A stretch of DNA of 64,000 nucleotides. It comes from RCIO01 sp040880025 (GTDB lineage Bacteria > Pseudomonadota > Alphaproteobacteria > Rhizobiales > Rhizobiaceae). Position numbers and translations under genes: made by a program. Below, piece after piece: positions 45,238-55,016 of this stretch. Under the pieces are notes generated by a model. It worked only from the letters and a program-made list of their open reading frames with translations, made no database searches and was not told where the DNA came from. The stretch covers positions 186,001 to 250,000 of the forward strand of contig JBBDJD010000011.1 of assembly GCA_040880025.1 (NCBI GenBank), read 5' to 3'. Position 1 is the first letter of the stretch. Each line of letters opens with the position of its first letter.

Positions 45238-46161
45238 TCAGTCGGATGCGATGGCGCGCAAGCGGGCAACCAGCGCGTCGCGGTCGGCTGCAAGGCCTTT
45301 GTAGGCGAGCTGCGCCGGATCGAGGGCAGCGAGCTGACCGGCAAGTGCTGATGCGAGTTCGGCGCGCCGCGGGTGGCGGGTCAGGGTGGCCATCGGGTCG
45401 AGATGGATGCGGATGGTGAACAGGATGTCGCCCGAAACCGGCATCTTGCGCAGCGTCTGGCGTTCCACGCGAATGAAGGCGGCATCCGCAGGCCGGACGC
45501 CGAGCAGGGTTGCACCCGCCGCTTCAATCTTGGCATCGCGTTCGGATTTGGAACGGGGATGATAGAGCGCGGCGTCTTCCTGCAGCGACCAGTTCATCCG
45601 CTCGACAGGCTGATCGGCCTTGAGGTTGTCGAATATCCGCGTGATGAGCGTTGCGGTCCGGGTTCCCGGGCCGAAGTCCGGTACGGGGGCGTGGATTGCG
45701 TCGAGCGGCCGATCGAACTTCTCCGCGAGGGACCACGAGGACGGGAAGCAGAGCGACGCGGCGGCGAGGCGCCAGCCGTCGTCGGAGCGCCGCATCAGGA
45801 CAAGATCCTCCTGAACGAACCGGGCCGCTATCTGCAGCGGCGGTTCATCCGATCCATGCATCTGGAACCGGGGAAGCCGCTCGCCGAGAAAGTCGCATTG
45901 GGCGCGGTCGGGAAATATGCGCGACCAGCCCCTGATGAGGTGGTCCACAACCAGATCGAGAACCTCCCGCTGGGAACCGTCTGTATCGGCCCTGGCAGCG
46001 AAGACCTCGCGCGCGTGTTCGGCGATGAGCCGGTCCTTTTCGGCCAGATGCGCCTTATAGTGTTCGTCGATCTCGATCCAGTTTGCGGGATCGAGCGGTT
46101 TCAGCCCGATCGAGAAGGGCTTCGCCGAACCGTCATAAGGCGTGTGGATCGGGCCGCTCAT
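45238..46161 (-). CDS. DUF3445 haem-dependent N-demethylase-like protein (307 aa)
   Basis: Matches the DUF3445 family, related to the alpha subunit of haem-dependent oxidative N-demethylase (HODM): RFQMHGSDEPPLQIAARFVQEDLVLM, AASLCFPSSWSLAEKFDRPL, IHAPVPDF, and RVERQTLRKMPVSGDILFTIR. The start overlaps the pabC stop as ATGA. Such genes are regularly found next to folate or one-carbon genes; the natural substrate is unknown. Confidence 0.85.
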   Translation of the reverse strand: MSGPIHTPYDGSAKPFSIGLKPLDPANWIEIDEHYKAHLAEKDRLIAEHAREVFAARADTDGSQREVLDLVVDHLIRGWSRIFPDRAQCDFLGERLPRFQMHGSDEPPLQIAARFVQEDLVLMRRSDDGWRLAAASLCFPSSWSLAEKFDRPLDAIHAPVPDFGPGTRTATLITRIFDNLKADQPVERMNWSLQEDAALYHPRSKSERDAKIEAAGATLLGVRPADAAFIRVERQTLRKMPVSGDILFTIRIHLDPMATLTRHPRRAELASALAGQLAALDPAQLAYKGLAADRDALVARLRAIASD

Positions 46162-46817
46162 CCGGTCAGTTCCGCCCGGATCAGCCCGCGCAGCGAGTTG
46201 CCCACGAAGAGAGCCCGCGCGGCGCGGAGATCGTCAATCGAGACGATTGCCTCCCGCGCCTGTCCGGCCGCGAGCATTTCCGCGCGCCGAACGCCCGGCA
46301 GCAGGCCGCACTCGAGGCCCGGCGTTCGAAGCGTACCGCCGCCGTCGTCCAGGAAGATGTTGGCGATCGTGCCTTCGCAGACTTGGTCCCGCTCGTTGAG
46401 CAGGATGACCTCGTCTATCCCGACGCCGAATTCGGCCCGCGCGGCGTCGTAGGGCGCGCGGCGCGTCGTCTTGTGGGCGAGCAGCGGATCGGCGCTGTCG
46501 AGCTGCGTATGCGCGACCGCGACGCGCCAGACCACATCCGGGGGCGTCGGCGCGAAAGGCGAAGACGCAGTCTCGAACGCCCCGTCCGCATTCAGCGTCA
46601 GCCGCAGCCGCAACGGGCTCTCTCCCGTCGCAGCACGGGCGAGCGCCGTTTCGGCCTTGCTCCGGTCAAACGCGAAGCCGAGCGCGTCCGCCGAGCGCTC
46701 CATCCGGTCGAGATGCAGGCCGAGACGGCGGACACCCCGGCCCGGCCTGTAGCCGAGCGTTTCGATCAGCCTGTCGCCGGGGCCGAGCCGGTCGCGAAGC
46801 GGGCCTTCAAAAGGCAT
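46158..46817 (-). CDS. pabC: Aminotransferase class IV / aminodeoxychorismate lyase-like (219 aa)
   Basis: A fold-type IV PLP protein. LIETLGYRPGRGVRRLGLHL is the family's N-terminal core, APYDAARAEFGVGIDEVILLNE includes the PLP Lys region (here TTRRAPYD, with Lys in HKTTRR), and VCEGTIANIFLD is the classic E-G motif. Lying directly after pabB and overlapping it by 52 bases, it is most likely 4-amino-4-deoxychorismate lyase, making p-aminobenzoate for folate. At 219 aa it is shorter than E. coli PabC (269 aa). Confidence 0.85.
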   Translation of the reverse strand: MPFEGPLRDRLGPGDRLIETLGYRPGRGVRRLGLHLDRMERSADALGFAFDRSKAETALARAATGESPLRLRLTLNADGAFETASSPFAPTPPDVVWRVAVAHTQLDSADPLLAHKTTRRAPYDAARAEFGVGIDEVILLNERDQVCEGTIANIFLDDGGGTLRTPGLECGLLPGVRRAEMLAAGQAREAIVSIDDLRAARALFVGNSLRGLIRAELTG

Positions 46818-47912
46818 TCTTCATACTCCGAAACGGCATCGGAATCGAAGACGATGCCGCCGCCGACATTGAATACGGCCTCTCCGCCCTCATGCAAGGT
46901 GACCGTGCGGATCGCGACGTTGAAACACATGCGTCCGTCCGGAGCGGTCCAGCCGATGGCTCCGCAATAGGCATCCCGAGGCTCCGCTTCGAGCCGGTTC
47001 AGGATCAGCATCGCACTGAGCTTGGGAGCTCCGGTCACCGAGCCGCAGGGAAACAGGGCAGCAAAGATATCCGGCAGTCCCGCGCCGGGCAGCAGCCGGG
47101 CGCGGACCCGGCTGACCATCTGGTGGACCGTCGGGTAGGTCTCGATCCTGAACAGTTCCGGCACGTCGAGCGTGCCGACCTCGCTGACGCGCGAAACGTC
47201 GTTGCGCAACAGGTCCACTATCATCCGGTTCTCGGCCTGGTTCTTCGGGTCGTTGCGCAGGAAATCGGCGAGCGCTGCGTCCTCCACCGGCGTATCTCCG
47301 CGGCGGATGGTGCCCTTCATGGGATGCGTATCGATCCAGCCCTCCCTGTCCACCCGGAAGAAGAGCTCCGGCGAGCGCGACAGGATCACGGGGCCGCCCA
47401 GCTCTACGAGAGCGGCATAACGGACAGGCTGGCGCGCCGTCATCTTTTCGAAAATGGCGGCGGGCTCCCCGTGCCATCGCGCGTTGACGGGGAAGGTCAG
47501 GTTGGCCTGATAGCAGTCGCCCTGCCTGAGATGATGGTGAAGCGTGTCGAAACGCGCCCGGTAGTCCGCGAACGACCAGAGCGCGCGGGGATGGTCGAGG
47601 CCGGCATCGCTTGGCGCGGCGGCGGCCCGCACCGGGCGCTCGGCTGGAGCATCGAAGATGCCGACGCAGACGAGCGGCGTGCGCCGTCCATCAGGCATGG
47701 TCCGCCGCAGCTTGGGCTCGAACGCAAAGCCGGCCTCGTATGCGAAATAGCCGGCCGTCCATCTGCCGGCCCGGCTGGCCTCCCGAAGACGCTCCAGCGC
47801 CGGGAGGACGCCGTCCGGATCGTCGGTCTGAACGACCTCGACGGGCTCCGCGAACAGCATTTCGCTGCCGGCGAGATCGTCGCGCAGCAGAACGAAGGGA
47901 CTTGCGGTTGTC
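46766..47912 (-). CDS. pabB: Aminodeoxychorismate synthase component I (381 aa)
   Basis: A chorismate-utilising enzyme: GDCYQANLTFP, SPELFFRVDREG, THPMKGTIRRG, NRMIVDLLRNDVSRV, and PCGSVTGAPKLSAM are the PabB/TrpE active-site motifs. It aminates chorismate to aminodeoxychorismate with a glutamine amidotransferase partner encoded elsewhere. ATG 47912 (MTTASPFVLLRDDL) is chosen; the frame is open to 48244 but that part overlaps the methyltransferase gene. pabB, pabC and DUF3445 overlap and form one operon. Confidence 0.93.
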
Positions 47913-48014
47913 ATGGCTCGGCTTTCGGTGGCACCGTGCTGAGGCGCCCGCAATAGCCGCCGGACAATCCGTCTGTCCAGCGCTAGGGTCCTGACCCTGG
48001 ACTTGTTCCGGCTG

Positions 48015-48683
48015 CTACGCGGCGGGCGAGGTCTTGCGGTAGACCCAGTAGTCTGCGCGATCATCGCCGACATAGCGGGCATCTGGCAGCGCGAATGCCG
48101 GGCGGATATCGCCACGCGCTTCCAGTTTCCGCGTATGCTCGTGATAGTCGGATTGCTTGAGATAGTCCTCGCGCGTGCTGACGACGACGAAGCCCCCGTC
48201 ACGAGCCAGGGCGACCAGATGATCCAGACCTTGCGGCTCGACATGGCCGAGCGTGAAAACGCCGGCGCAGGTTACGATATCGTAGGCGCCGTCGAGTTCC
48301 GACAGCCCGGGGTTGCGGGCATTCAGATCGATCTCCGGCAGCAGGGTTTCGTAGGCTTCTGTTTCGCGCGCCGCATCGACCATTTCCGGCGCGATGTCGA
48401 ACCCGTCGACATGGTCGAAGCCGGCCTTTCTCAGTGCGACGCCGGCCAGGCCGGTGCCGCATCCGGCATCCATGATTTTCAGATCTGCTCGTTTGGCGTC
48501 AAGCCAGGAAAGCTGAATGATACGTGCGAGCGTGGCGACGATATCGGGCGCCCGATAAGCCTCGTCGCCGACATCGGCGTCGTAGGATTGCGCCCAGTCC
48601 CGGTAGAAGTCCTTGATGCGGTCGGCGTCACCGTCGAGCGCGAGTGCATTTTCTATGGAATTGGACGCCGGTCGGCCGCTCAT
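48015..48683 (-). CDS. Class I SAM-dependent methyltransferase (222 aa)
   Basis: A Rossmann-fold methyltransferase with motif I IMDAGCGTGLAGVALRKAG, acidic ribose-binding GFDIAPEMVDAA, and VTCAGVFTLGHVEP. The N-terminus FYRDWAQSYDADVG resembles the METTL27/WBSCR27-like group. The substrate is unknown. It begins 17 bases after the pepF stop, with GGGAG before its ATG, so the two are probably cotranscribed. Confidence 0.9.
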   Translation of the reverse strand: MSGRPASNSIENALALDGDADRIKDFYRDWAQSYDADVGDEAYRAPDIVATLARIIQLSWLDAKRADLKIMDAGCGTGLAGVALRKAGFDHVDGFDIAPEMVDAARETEAYETLLPEIDLNARNPGLSELDGAYDIVTCAGVFTLGHVEPQGLDHLVALARDGGFVVVSTREDYLKQSDYHEHTRKLEARGDIRPAFALPDARYVGDDRADYWVYRKTSPAA

Positions 48684-48700
48684 GGTTCGTCTCCCGTGTT

Positions 48701-50548
48701 TCAGTTTTCCATCGCCTCAAGCTCGTCGATCAGCCCTTCGATGACCGACAGGCCTTTTTGCCAGAACGCGGGGTCGGACGCATCCAGGCCGAAGGGCGCC
48801 AGAAGCTCGGAATGGTGCTTCGTGCCGCCGGCCTTCAGCATGTCGAAATATTTCTCCTGAAAGCCCTGTTCGGCGTTCTGATAGACCGCGTAGAGCGAGT
48901 TCACCAGGCAGTCGCCGAAGGCATAGGCATAGACGTAGAACGGCGAGTGGATGAAGTGAGGGATGTAGGCCCAGAAGGTCTCGTAGCCTTCGCGCAGGGC
49001 GATCGCAGGCCCCAGGCTTTCGGCCTGAATTTCCAGCCAGAATTCGCCCAGCTGGTCCGACGTCAGTTCGCCGTTGCGCCGCTCCGCGTGCACCTTTCGC
49101 TCGAATTCGTAGAAGGCGATCTGGCGCGCGACCGTGTTGATCATGTCCTCTACCTTCTGAGCCAGCATCGCCTTGCGCTCGCGCTTCTGTCTTGCGCCGT
49201 CGAGCAGCGAGCGGAAGGTCAGCATCTCGCCGAAGACCGACGCCGTCTCGGCCAGAGTCAGCGGGGTTGCCGACATCAGCGCCCCCTGCTTGCCGGCCAG
49301 CACCTGATGCACGCCATGGCCAAGCTCGTGCGCAAGCGTCATCACGTCGCGCGGCTTGCCCATGTAGTTCAGCAGCACATAGGGGTGGGCGGAAGGCACC
49401 GTCGGGTGCGCGAAGGCGCCCGGCGCCTTGCCCGGCCGCGACGGGGCGTCGATCCACTTTTCGTCGAAGAAGCGGCGCGCGATGTCGGCCATTTCCGGCG
49501 CGAAACCGTGATAGGCCGAAAGCACGGTCTGTTTCGCGTCGTCCCAGCCGATGACAGCTTGCGGCGTTTCGGGCAGCGGCGCGTTGCGGTCCCAGTGGTT
49601 CATCTGGTCCATGCCCAGCCATTTGGCCTTCATGGCGTAGTAGCGGTGCGACAGGCGCGGATAGGCCTCGCGCACGGCGCCGGCCAGCGCATTGACCACT
49701 TCCGGCTCGACCCGGTTCGCCAGGTGCCTGGAATCGGCAATGTCATCGAAGCCCCGCCAGCGGTCGGAAATCTCCTTGTCCTTGGCGAGCGTGTTGGTGA
49801 TCAGAGTGAACAGGCGGATGTTCTGCCGGAACGTCGTTGCCAGCGCCTCGGCCGCCTGCTTCCTCTCGCCGGGGTCGGCGCTCTGCAGCATGTTCAGCGT
49901 CGGCTCCAGCGGCTTTTCTTCGCCACCCGCCTTGAAGCGCAGGCCGGTCATCGTCTCGTCGAAGAGGCGATTCCATGCGCCGCGCCCGGTCACGGATTTC
50001 TCGTGGAAAAGCTGCTCGATGCGATCCTCGAGCTGGTAGGGCTTGTCCATCCTGAGATCGATCACCCAGGGCCGGTAATGCGCGAAGCCCGGATCGGCTT
50101 CGAACGCCTTTTCGATGTCGGCTTCCTCGATCCGGTTGAGCTCAAGCGTGAAGAACAGGAGATGCGCGCTGGCGTCGGTCATCTTCTCCTGCACGTCGCC
50201 ATAGAGCTTGGCGCGCTTCGGGTCCGACGTGTCTCCGGCGTAGACAAGGCCCGCATAGGATGCGATGCGGCCGATAAGCTCCTCGATCTCCTCGAACTCG
50301 CGCAGCGCGGCGCCCAGATCGCCGCCGTCGGGCGCGGTGGCCGCGGACAGCAGTTTGCCTTTCCAGCGGTGCTCGAATTCGACCGCCGCGTCGGCGGCGC
50401 GGTTCATATCGCGCGTGAGTTCGGGCGCGTCCATGGCGGGATAGAGATCGGCCAGGTTCCATTCGGGAAGGCCCGCCAGATCCTGTGGGGCAGCCGCATT
50501 TTCGACAGCCGCATGGCGCACGGACCCGGATTTGTTAAGGAAATTCAT
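48701..50548 (-). CDS. pepF: Oligoendopeptidase F, M3 family (615 aa)
   Basis: A cytoplasmic zinc peptidase degrading short peptides. The catalytic motif is TLAHELGHGVHQ (HExxH), followed by the third-ligand region ETASVFGEML. The long helical N-terminal part (EWNLADLYPAMDAPELTRDM) is characteristic of the PepF clade and the length is normal. GAGGAG precedes the ATG. It diverges from the sigma-54 activator gene. Confidence 0.95.
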   Translation of the reverse strand: MNFLNKSGSVRHAAVENAAAPQDLAGLPEWNLADLYPAMDAPELTRDMNRAADAAVEFEHRWKGKLLSAATAPDGGDLGAALREFEEIEELIGRIASYAGLVYAGDTSDPKRAKLYGDVQEKMTDASAHLLFFTLELNRIEEADIEKAFEADPGFAHYRPWVIDLRMDKPYQLEDRIEQLFHEKSVTGRGAWNRLFDETMTGLRFKAGGEEKPLEPTLNMLQSADPGERKQAAEALATTFRQNIRLFTLITNTLAKDKEISDRWRGFDDIADSRHLANRVEPEVVNALAGAVREAYPRLSHRYYAMKAKWLGMDQMNHWDRNAPLPETPQAVIGWDDAKQTVLSAYHGFAPEMADIARRFFDEKWIDAPSRPGKAPGAFAHPTVPSAHPYVLLNYMGKPRDVMTLAHELGHGVHQVLAGKQGALMSATPLTLAETASVFGEMLTFRSLLDGARQKRERKAMLAQKVEDMINTVARQIAFYEFERKVHAERRNGELTSDQLGEFWLEIQAESLGPAIALREGYETFWAYIPHFIHSPFYVYAYAFGDCLVNSLYAVYQNAEQGFQEKYFDMLKAGGTKHHSELLAPFGLDASDPAFWQKGLSVIEGLIDELEAMEN

Positions 50549-50695
50549 GCAACTCCTCGTTCCGTCCTGTTCGGACGGGATAAATGCCGCGGCGAAAGGA
50601 TTCGTTCACCGCTCTTCTTGAACCCTTGTTTATAGGGTTGTGCCATCCTGAGCCAATTCGCACGCATCAATTCAACGCTATCGGCCTCGCACACC

Positions 50696-52228
50696 ATGAC
50701 CGCCTCAATCCTCATTGTCGATGACGATCCGGTTCAGCGCCGTCTTCTGGAGACGGCTCTTGCCAAGTCCGGTTACGGCATCGTTACCGCGGACAGCGGC
50801 GAGGCGGGTCTGGCCGCGTTCGACGGCGCCGGAGCGGGCGACATCGAGGCGGTCGTTCTGGATCTGAAAATGCCGGGCATGGGCGGGATCGCCATGCTGG
50901 AGGCCATGCGCGAGCGCGGGCTGCATCATCCGGTCATCGTGCTGACTGCCCAGGGAGGCATCGAAACGGTCGTGTCGGCAATGCGGTCAGGGGCGTTCGA
51001 TTTCGTCGTGAAGCCGGTTTCACCCGACAAGCTGGTAGCTGCCCTGTCCGGGGCGCTGAGGGTTGCGGAACGCGGTTCGGCGGCCAAGCAGAAGCAAGGC
51101 AAGGCGCCGGCTTCCCGCACGATGACGTTCGAGGATCTCATTGCCGCCAGCCCGGTCATGGAGCGCGTGCTGCGGCTCGGCCGCAAGGCCGCGGCGTCCA
51201 ACATTCCAATTCTGATCGAGGGCGAATCCGGCGTCGGCAAGGAAATGGTGGCGCGGGCGATACAAGGCGGGGGCGAGCGACGCGGCAAGCCCTTCGTGCC
51301 GGTCAATTGCGGCGCGATCCCGGACAATCTGGTCGAAAGCATCCTGTTCGGCCACGAGAAGGGCGCTTTTACCGGGGCCACCGACAAGCATATCGGCAAG
51401 TTCGTCGAGGCGAGCTCCGGCACGCTGTTTCTCGACGAGATCGGTGACCTGCCGCTCGACGTCCAGGTCAAGCTGCTGCGCGCGGTTCAGGACGGGGAGG
51501 TGGACGCCGTCGGCGCCAAGGCGCCGATCAAGGTCGACATCCGCCTGATCTCGGCAACACACCGCGATCTGATCCAGCGGGTCAAGGACGGGCTGTTCCG
51601 CGAGGACCTCTACTACCGCCTCAACGTGTTCCCCATTCATGTGCCGCCGCTGCGCGACCGACCCGAAGACATTCCGCTTCTGGTCCAGTATTTCATCCGA
51701 CGTCTCGGCAAGAGCGAGACCGGCGGACGGGTCAAGGGGATCGCGTCGAATGCGCTCGCCATGCTGGAGACCTATGACTGGCCGGGCAATATCCGGCAGT
51801 TGGAGAATGCCATCTTCCGCGGCGTCGTGCTGTGCGACGGTGAAATTCTCACGCCTGACGATTTCCCCCAGATCAGGGCGCAGACCGACGGCATCGACCT
51901 GTCGGAAGCAGGAAGCAGACCGGCGCGGATCACGCAGCCGCCGGCTGCGGCGCTGGTGTCTTCGCACAGCGCCGCCGAACTGGTTCAGCAGCGCCCGGCG
52001 CAGCGCGATGGCGATGCGGGAACGGTCCGGGCACTGGACGAAAAGGGCAATGTCCGCGCGCTCGCCGACGTCGAATCGGAAATTATCCGGCTTGCCATCG
52101 ACCACTATGGCGGCCAGATGAGCGAGGTGGCGCGCCGGCTCGGTATCGGACGCTCGACGCTCTACCGCAAGCTGAAGGAACTCGGCATCGATCCCGAGAC
52201 CGGACGCTCGGAGAGACTGGCCTCTTAA
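50696..52228 (+). CDS. Sigma-54-dependent response regulator, NtrC family (510 aa)
   Basis: Residues 1-120 are a receiver domain (ILIVDDDPVQRRLL, phospho-Asp in VVLDLKMPGMGG, Lys in FVVKPVSPDKL). Residues 140-370 are the AAA+ domain with Walker A GESGVGKEM, the sigma-54 contact loop EKGAFTGAT and Walker B TLFLDEIGDL. A Fis-type HTH (SEVARRLGIGRSTLYRKLKE) ends the protein. It is an orphan, with no kinase gene next to it; related rhizobial regulators are of unknown target. The linker before the HTH is long and Gln/Ala-rich (about 400-455). Confidence 0.93.
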   Translation: MTASILIVDDDPVQRRLLETALAKSGYGIVTADSGEAGLAAFDGAGAGDIEAVVLDLKMPGMGGIAMLEAMRERGLHHPVIVLTAQGGIETVVSAMRSGAFDFVVKPVSPDKLVAALSGALRVAERGSAAKQKQGKAPASRTMTFEDLIAASPVMERVLRLGRKAAASNIPILIEGESGVGKEMVARAIQGGGERRGKPFVPVNCGAIPDNLVESILFGHEKGAFTGATDKHIGKFVEASSGTLFLDEIGDLPLDVQVKLLRAVQDGEVDAVGAKAPIKVDIRLISATHRDLIQRVKDGLFREDLYYRLNVFPIHVPPLRDRPEDIPLLVQYFIRRLGKSETGGRVKGIASNALAMLETYDWPGNIRQLENAIFRGVVLCDGEILTPDDFPQIRAQTDGIDLSEAGSRPARITQPPAAALVSSHSAAELVQQRPAQRDGDAGTVRALDEKGNVRALADVESEIIRLAIDHYGGQMSEVARRLGIGRSTLYRKLKELGIDPETGRSERLAS

Positions 52229-52450
52229 CCCTGCCCACAGGAAATGCGGCGGGTAGGCGACCGATCCGTCAAATTTGTGCTAAACCTTTGGTTTACCAAG
52301 CTGGCCGTCAGTGGCTTATGCCATTAAACTGCCACGGTGTTACCGCATTCCAGCTTCAATAAGCTGGGATTAACCATTACAGTGGATATTCGGATCTCCC
52401 TTTGATCCGGGCATCAGTGGGGAAAATTTTCTGCCTGCAAGGCGACGGGT

Positions 52451-54277
52451 TTGATCGAGAGCACGCGTATATTTGGGGGATGGCGAACCTGTGTGTTTGC
52501 CTCGCGAAGGACTTTCGCAGGATTGTTCCTGTCGATTGCGTTCCTCTTTGTCGCCGCAGGCGCCGCGCACGCCGAGACGCGCACGCTGAAGCTTTATTTC
52601 ATTCATACCAAAGAGCGCGCCGAGATCACCTACAAGCGCAACGGGCGCTACATCGGATCCGGCCTCGACCAGATCAATCGCTTTCTGCGCGACTGGCGGC
52701 GCAACGAGCCTACCAAGATGGATCCGCGGCTGCTCGACCTCGTATGGGAGGTCTATCAGGCAACCGGCGCCCGGGACCACATCAACGTGGTTTCCGCCTA
52801 TCGCTCGCCATCGACCAATTCGATGCTGCGCAGCCGCAGCAATGGCGTTGCAAAGAACAGCCAGCACACGCTGGGCAAGGCGATCGACTTCTACATTCCA
52901 GGCGTCAATCTCGCCACTTTGCGCAAGGCGGCGCTGAAGGTTCAGCGCGGCGGCGTCGGATATTATCCAAAGTCCGGTTCGCCTTTTGTCCATCTGGATG
53001 TCGGCAGCGTTCGGCACTGGCCGCGCATGAACCGCAACGAGCTTCTCGCCCTCTTCCCCGACGGCAGGACCGCTCACATCCCCTCCGACGGCAAGCCGCT
53101 CGCCGGTTACAGCCAGGCGCTTGCGGCCATCAAGTCCGGCAAGCAGAGCAGCGCGCCGATCCAGGTTGCGAGCGCCGGCGACAATAACGGGCGGCCCCGG
53201 CGCGGCCTCTTGGCGGTGCTGTTTGGCGGTGCGGATGAGGAAGAGGATAACGCCGAGAGCGTCGAGCGCGTTGCGCCCCGACAGCCGGTTGTTGCTTCCG
53301 CGGCGCCGCCCCCCGCTCCGGTAGCGCCCGAGACCACGCCTGAAACGATTCTCGCCTCGCTTTCGCCGACCGCCATTCCTTTCCCGCAGCGCGCCCCGCG
53401 CGCCGGCACTGACAGCGCCCCGGCCCAGGCCTTGGCTCTGGCCGAGCCGGACAATACACGCGATACGGCCCAGGAAGCACTGGACGCCGCGGCCGCGTTG
53501 CTTGCCCAAACGGATGAGGCGCGGCCGGTCGAGGTTGCCCTGAACATTCCCGTACCCACGCGGCGCCCCGAATACACGCCCGTTGTGGATGATGAAGGGC
53601 CGGTTCAGATGGCGGAAGCGGCGGCGCCCGGCGGATTGCCGGTTTCAGTGGGAGCCTCGACAAAGCAGTTGGACGCGGCGGCATCCGACAAAGCTAACGG
53701 ACCATCCGCGACGGTCGCCGCCTATCTTCCATTGCCCAAGCGCCTGCCCGGTGACGAAAATTCGCCGGAATACGTTCTGGCCTCGTTGCCCGGCGCCGGC
53801 CCGTCGTACAGTGCACCGCCGATTTCAGGTGAATCCGGTGAAGTCGTCGTAAGCCGGCCCGAGCGGTCAGAAAACACCGATGGCCGATCGGCGCGCCTGA
53901 ATTCAACGCCGGCAGCCTCGCAGCGGGCCGCCTTGATTTCCGGCAATACTCAGGGTTCCCATGCGGCCATTGCCACGGGCGTCAAGACCACCGCAAAGGC
54001 GGCCAAGCCCGGACCCGGCGATTCGCGGCCTGATCCGCGCGCCGTCCTGGTGCCGATACCGCGTCAGGTCGCCCAGTGGGCGCTCAATCCCGCGCCGGCC
54101 GCGACGGAACAACGCGGCACGCGTGCGCCGTCTTTCGCAATTGCCCACGTCCACTCGGCGCCGCAGATGGTCTACACGGCCGGCTTCGGCAGCGATACCG
54201 GCCAGCACCAGGCCAACAGGTTCACCGGCAAGGCCGTGACATTCCTGTCGGTGGCGCGTTTCAAAACGACTAACTGA
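52451..54277 (+). CDS. Exported DUF882 (YcbK-type, M15-like) protein with long disordered tail
   Basis: A signal segment (TFAGLFLSIAFLFVAAGAAHA) leads to a DUF882 domain (about 45-205) related to D-Ala-D-Ala carboxypeptidases. VVSAYRSPSTNSML, SQHTLGKAIDFYI and SPFVHLDVGSVRHWP carry the predicted zinc ligands His, Asp and His. From about 215 to 608 the protein is Ala/Pro/Glu-rich and probably disordered. The start is uncertain: TTG 52451 opens the frame, while GTG 52493 has GGGGGATGG just upstream and gives a compact signal peptide. It should act on peptidoglycan in the periplasm. Confidence 0.85.
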   Translation: MIESTRIFGGWRTCVFASRRTFAGLFLSIAFLFVAAGAAHAETRTLKLYFIHTKERAEITYKRNGRYIGSGLDQINRFLRDWRRNEPTKMDPRLLDLVWEVYQATGARDHINVVSAYRSPSTNSMLRSRSNGVAKNSQHTLGKAIDFYIPGVNLATLRKAALKVQRGGVGYYPKSGSPFVHLDVGSVRHWPRMNRNELLALFPDGRTAHIPSDGKPLAGYSQALAAIKSGKQSSAPIQVASAGDNNGRPRRGLLAVLFGGADEEEDNAESVERVAPRQPVVASAAPPPAPVAPETTPETILASLSPTAIPFPQRAPRAGTDSAPAQALALAEPDNTRDTAQEALDAAAALLAQTDEARPVEVALNIPVPTRRPEYTPVVDDEGPVQMAEAAAPGGLPVSVGASTKQLDAAASDKANGPSATVAAYLPLPKRLPGDENSPEYVLASLPGAGPSYSAPPISGESGEVVVSRPERSENTDGRSARLNSTPAASQRAALISGNTQGSHAAIATGVKTTAKAAKPGPGDSRPDPRAVLVPIPRQVAQWALNPAPAATEQRGTRAPSFAIAHVHSAPQMVYTAGFGSDTGQHQANRFTGKAVTFLSVARFKTTN

Positions 54278-54284
54278 CTGCTGC

Positions 54285-54938
54285 TCAGGCGGCGGCTTTG
54301 GGCGCCCGAAGCGCCGCGGCGCCGCGCGCCAGTTCCTCGATCTCGTCCCACGCACCCTTTGCAAGCAGATTGTCCGGCGCGACCCAGGAGCCGCCGACGC
54401 AAACGACGTTCGGCAGCGACAGGTAGCTTGCCGCGTTGGTCAGCGAGACCCCGCCGGTGGGACAGAAGCGGATGCTCGCCAACGGGGATGAGAGCGATTT
54501 CAGGAACGGGACCCCGCCCGCCTGTTCGGCCGGGAAGAACTTCATGAACCTGTAGCCCTCTTCGCGCAGTGCCATCATCTCGCTTGGCGTTATCGCGCCG
54601 GGAAGAAACGGCGTGCGCGTGCCGCGGGCGGCGTCGAGCAATTCCTGCGTGGTGCCGGGGCTGACGATGAAGCGCGCGCCTGCATTTTCGGCCCGGTCGA
54701 AGTCACGTGTCGCGAGGATCGTGCCGGCGCCGACGATCGCTTCCGGCACCTCGGCGGTCACCAGCCTGATTGCGTCGAGAGCGTCGTCGGTCCGCAGCGT
54801 TATCTCGATCGCCTTGAGACCGCCCCGGCACAGCGCCCGGGCAAGCGGCACCGCATCGGCGAGCCGGTCGATCTTGAGCACCGGCACGACAGGCTGGCCG
54901 TCCAGCAATTCCACCAGGGCGTCCGACCGGTCCTTCAT
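54285..54938 (-). CDS. eda: KDPG/KHG aldolase (217 aa)
   Basis: 2-dehydro-3-deoxy-phosphogluconate aldolase of the Entner-Doudoroff pathway. It has PVLKIDRLADAVPLARAL, GLKAIEITLRTDDALDAI with the catalytic Glu, VGAGTI, FIVSPGTTQELL, and FMKFFPAEQAGG with the Schiff-base Lys. The length is standard. It converges with the DUF882 gene, seven bases apart. No edd gene is in view. Confidence 0.94.
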   Translation of the reverse strand: MKDRSDALVELLDGQPVVPVLKIDRLADAVPLARALCRGGLKAIEITLRTDDALDAIRLVTAEVPEAIVGAGTILATRDFDRAENAGARFIVSPGTTQELLDAARGTRTPFLPGAITPSEMMALREEGYRFMKFFPAEQAGGVPFLKSLSSPLASIRFCPTGGVSLTNAASYLSLPNVVCVGGSWVAPDNLLAKGAWDEIEELARGAAALRAPKAAA

Positions 54939-55016
54939 GGCGCGTGTGATCCTCTTGCTGCAGGTCTAATCGATTTATGCACTCGCACCTACCATACCAG
55001 CCGGATCGGGGCAGTA

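Noticed and set aside
48644..50635. A 663-codon plus-strand frame opposite pepF
   Set aside because: It mirrors the conserved M3 peptidase and is Arg/Gly/His-rich without motifs.
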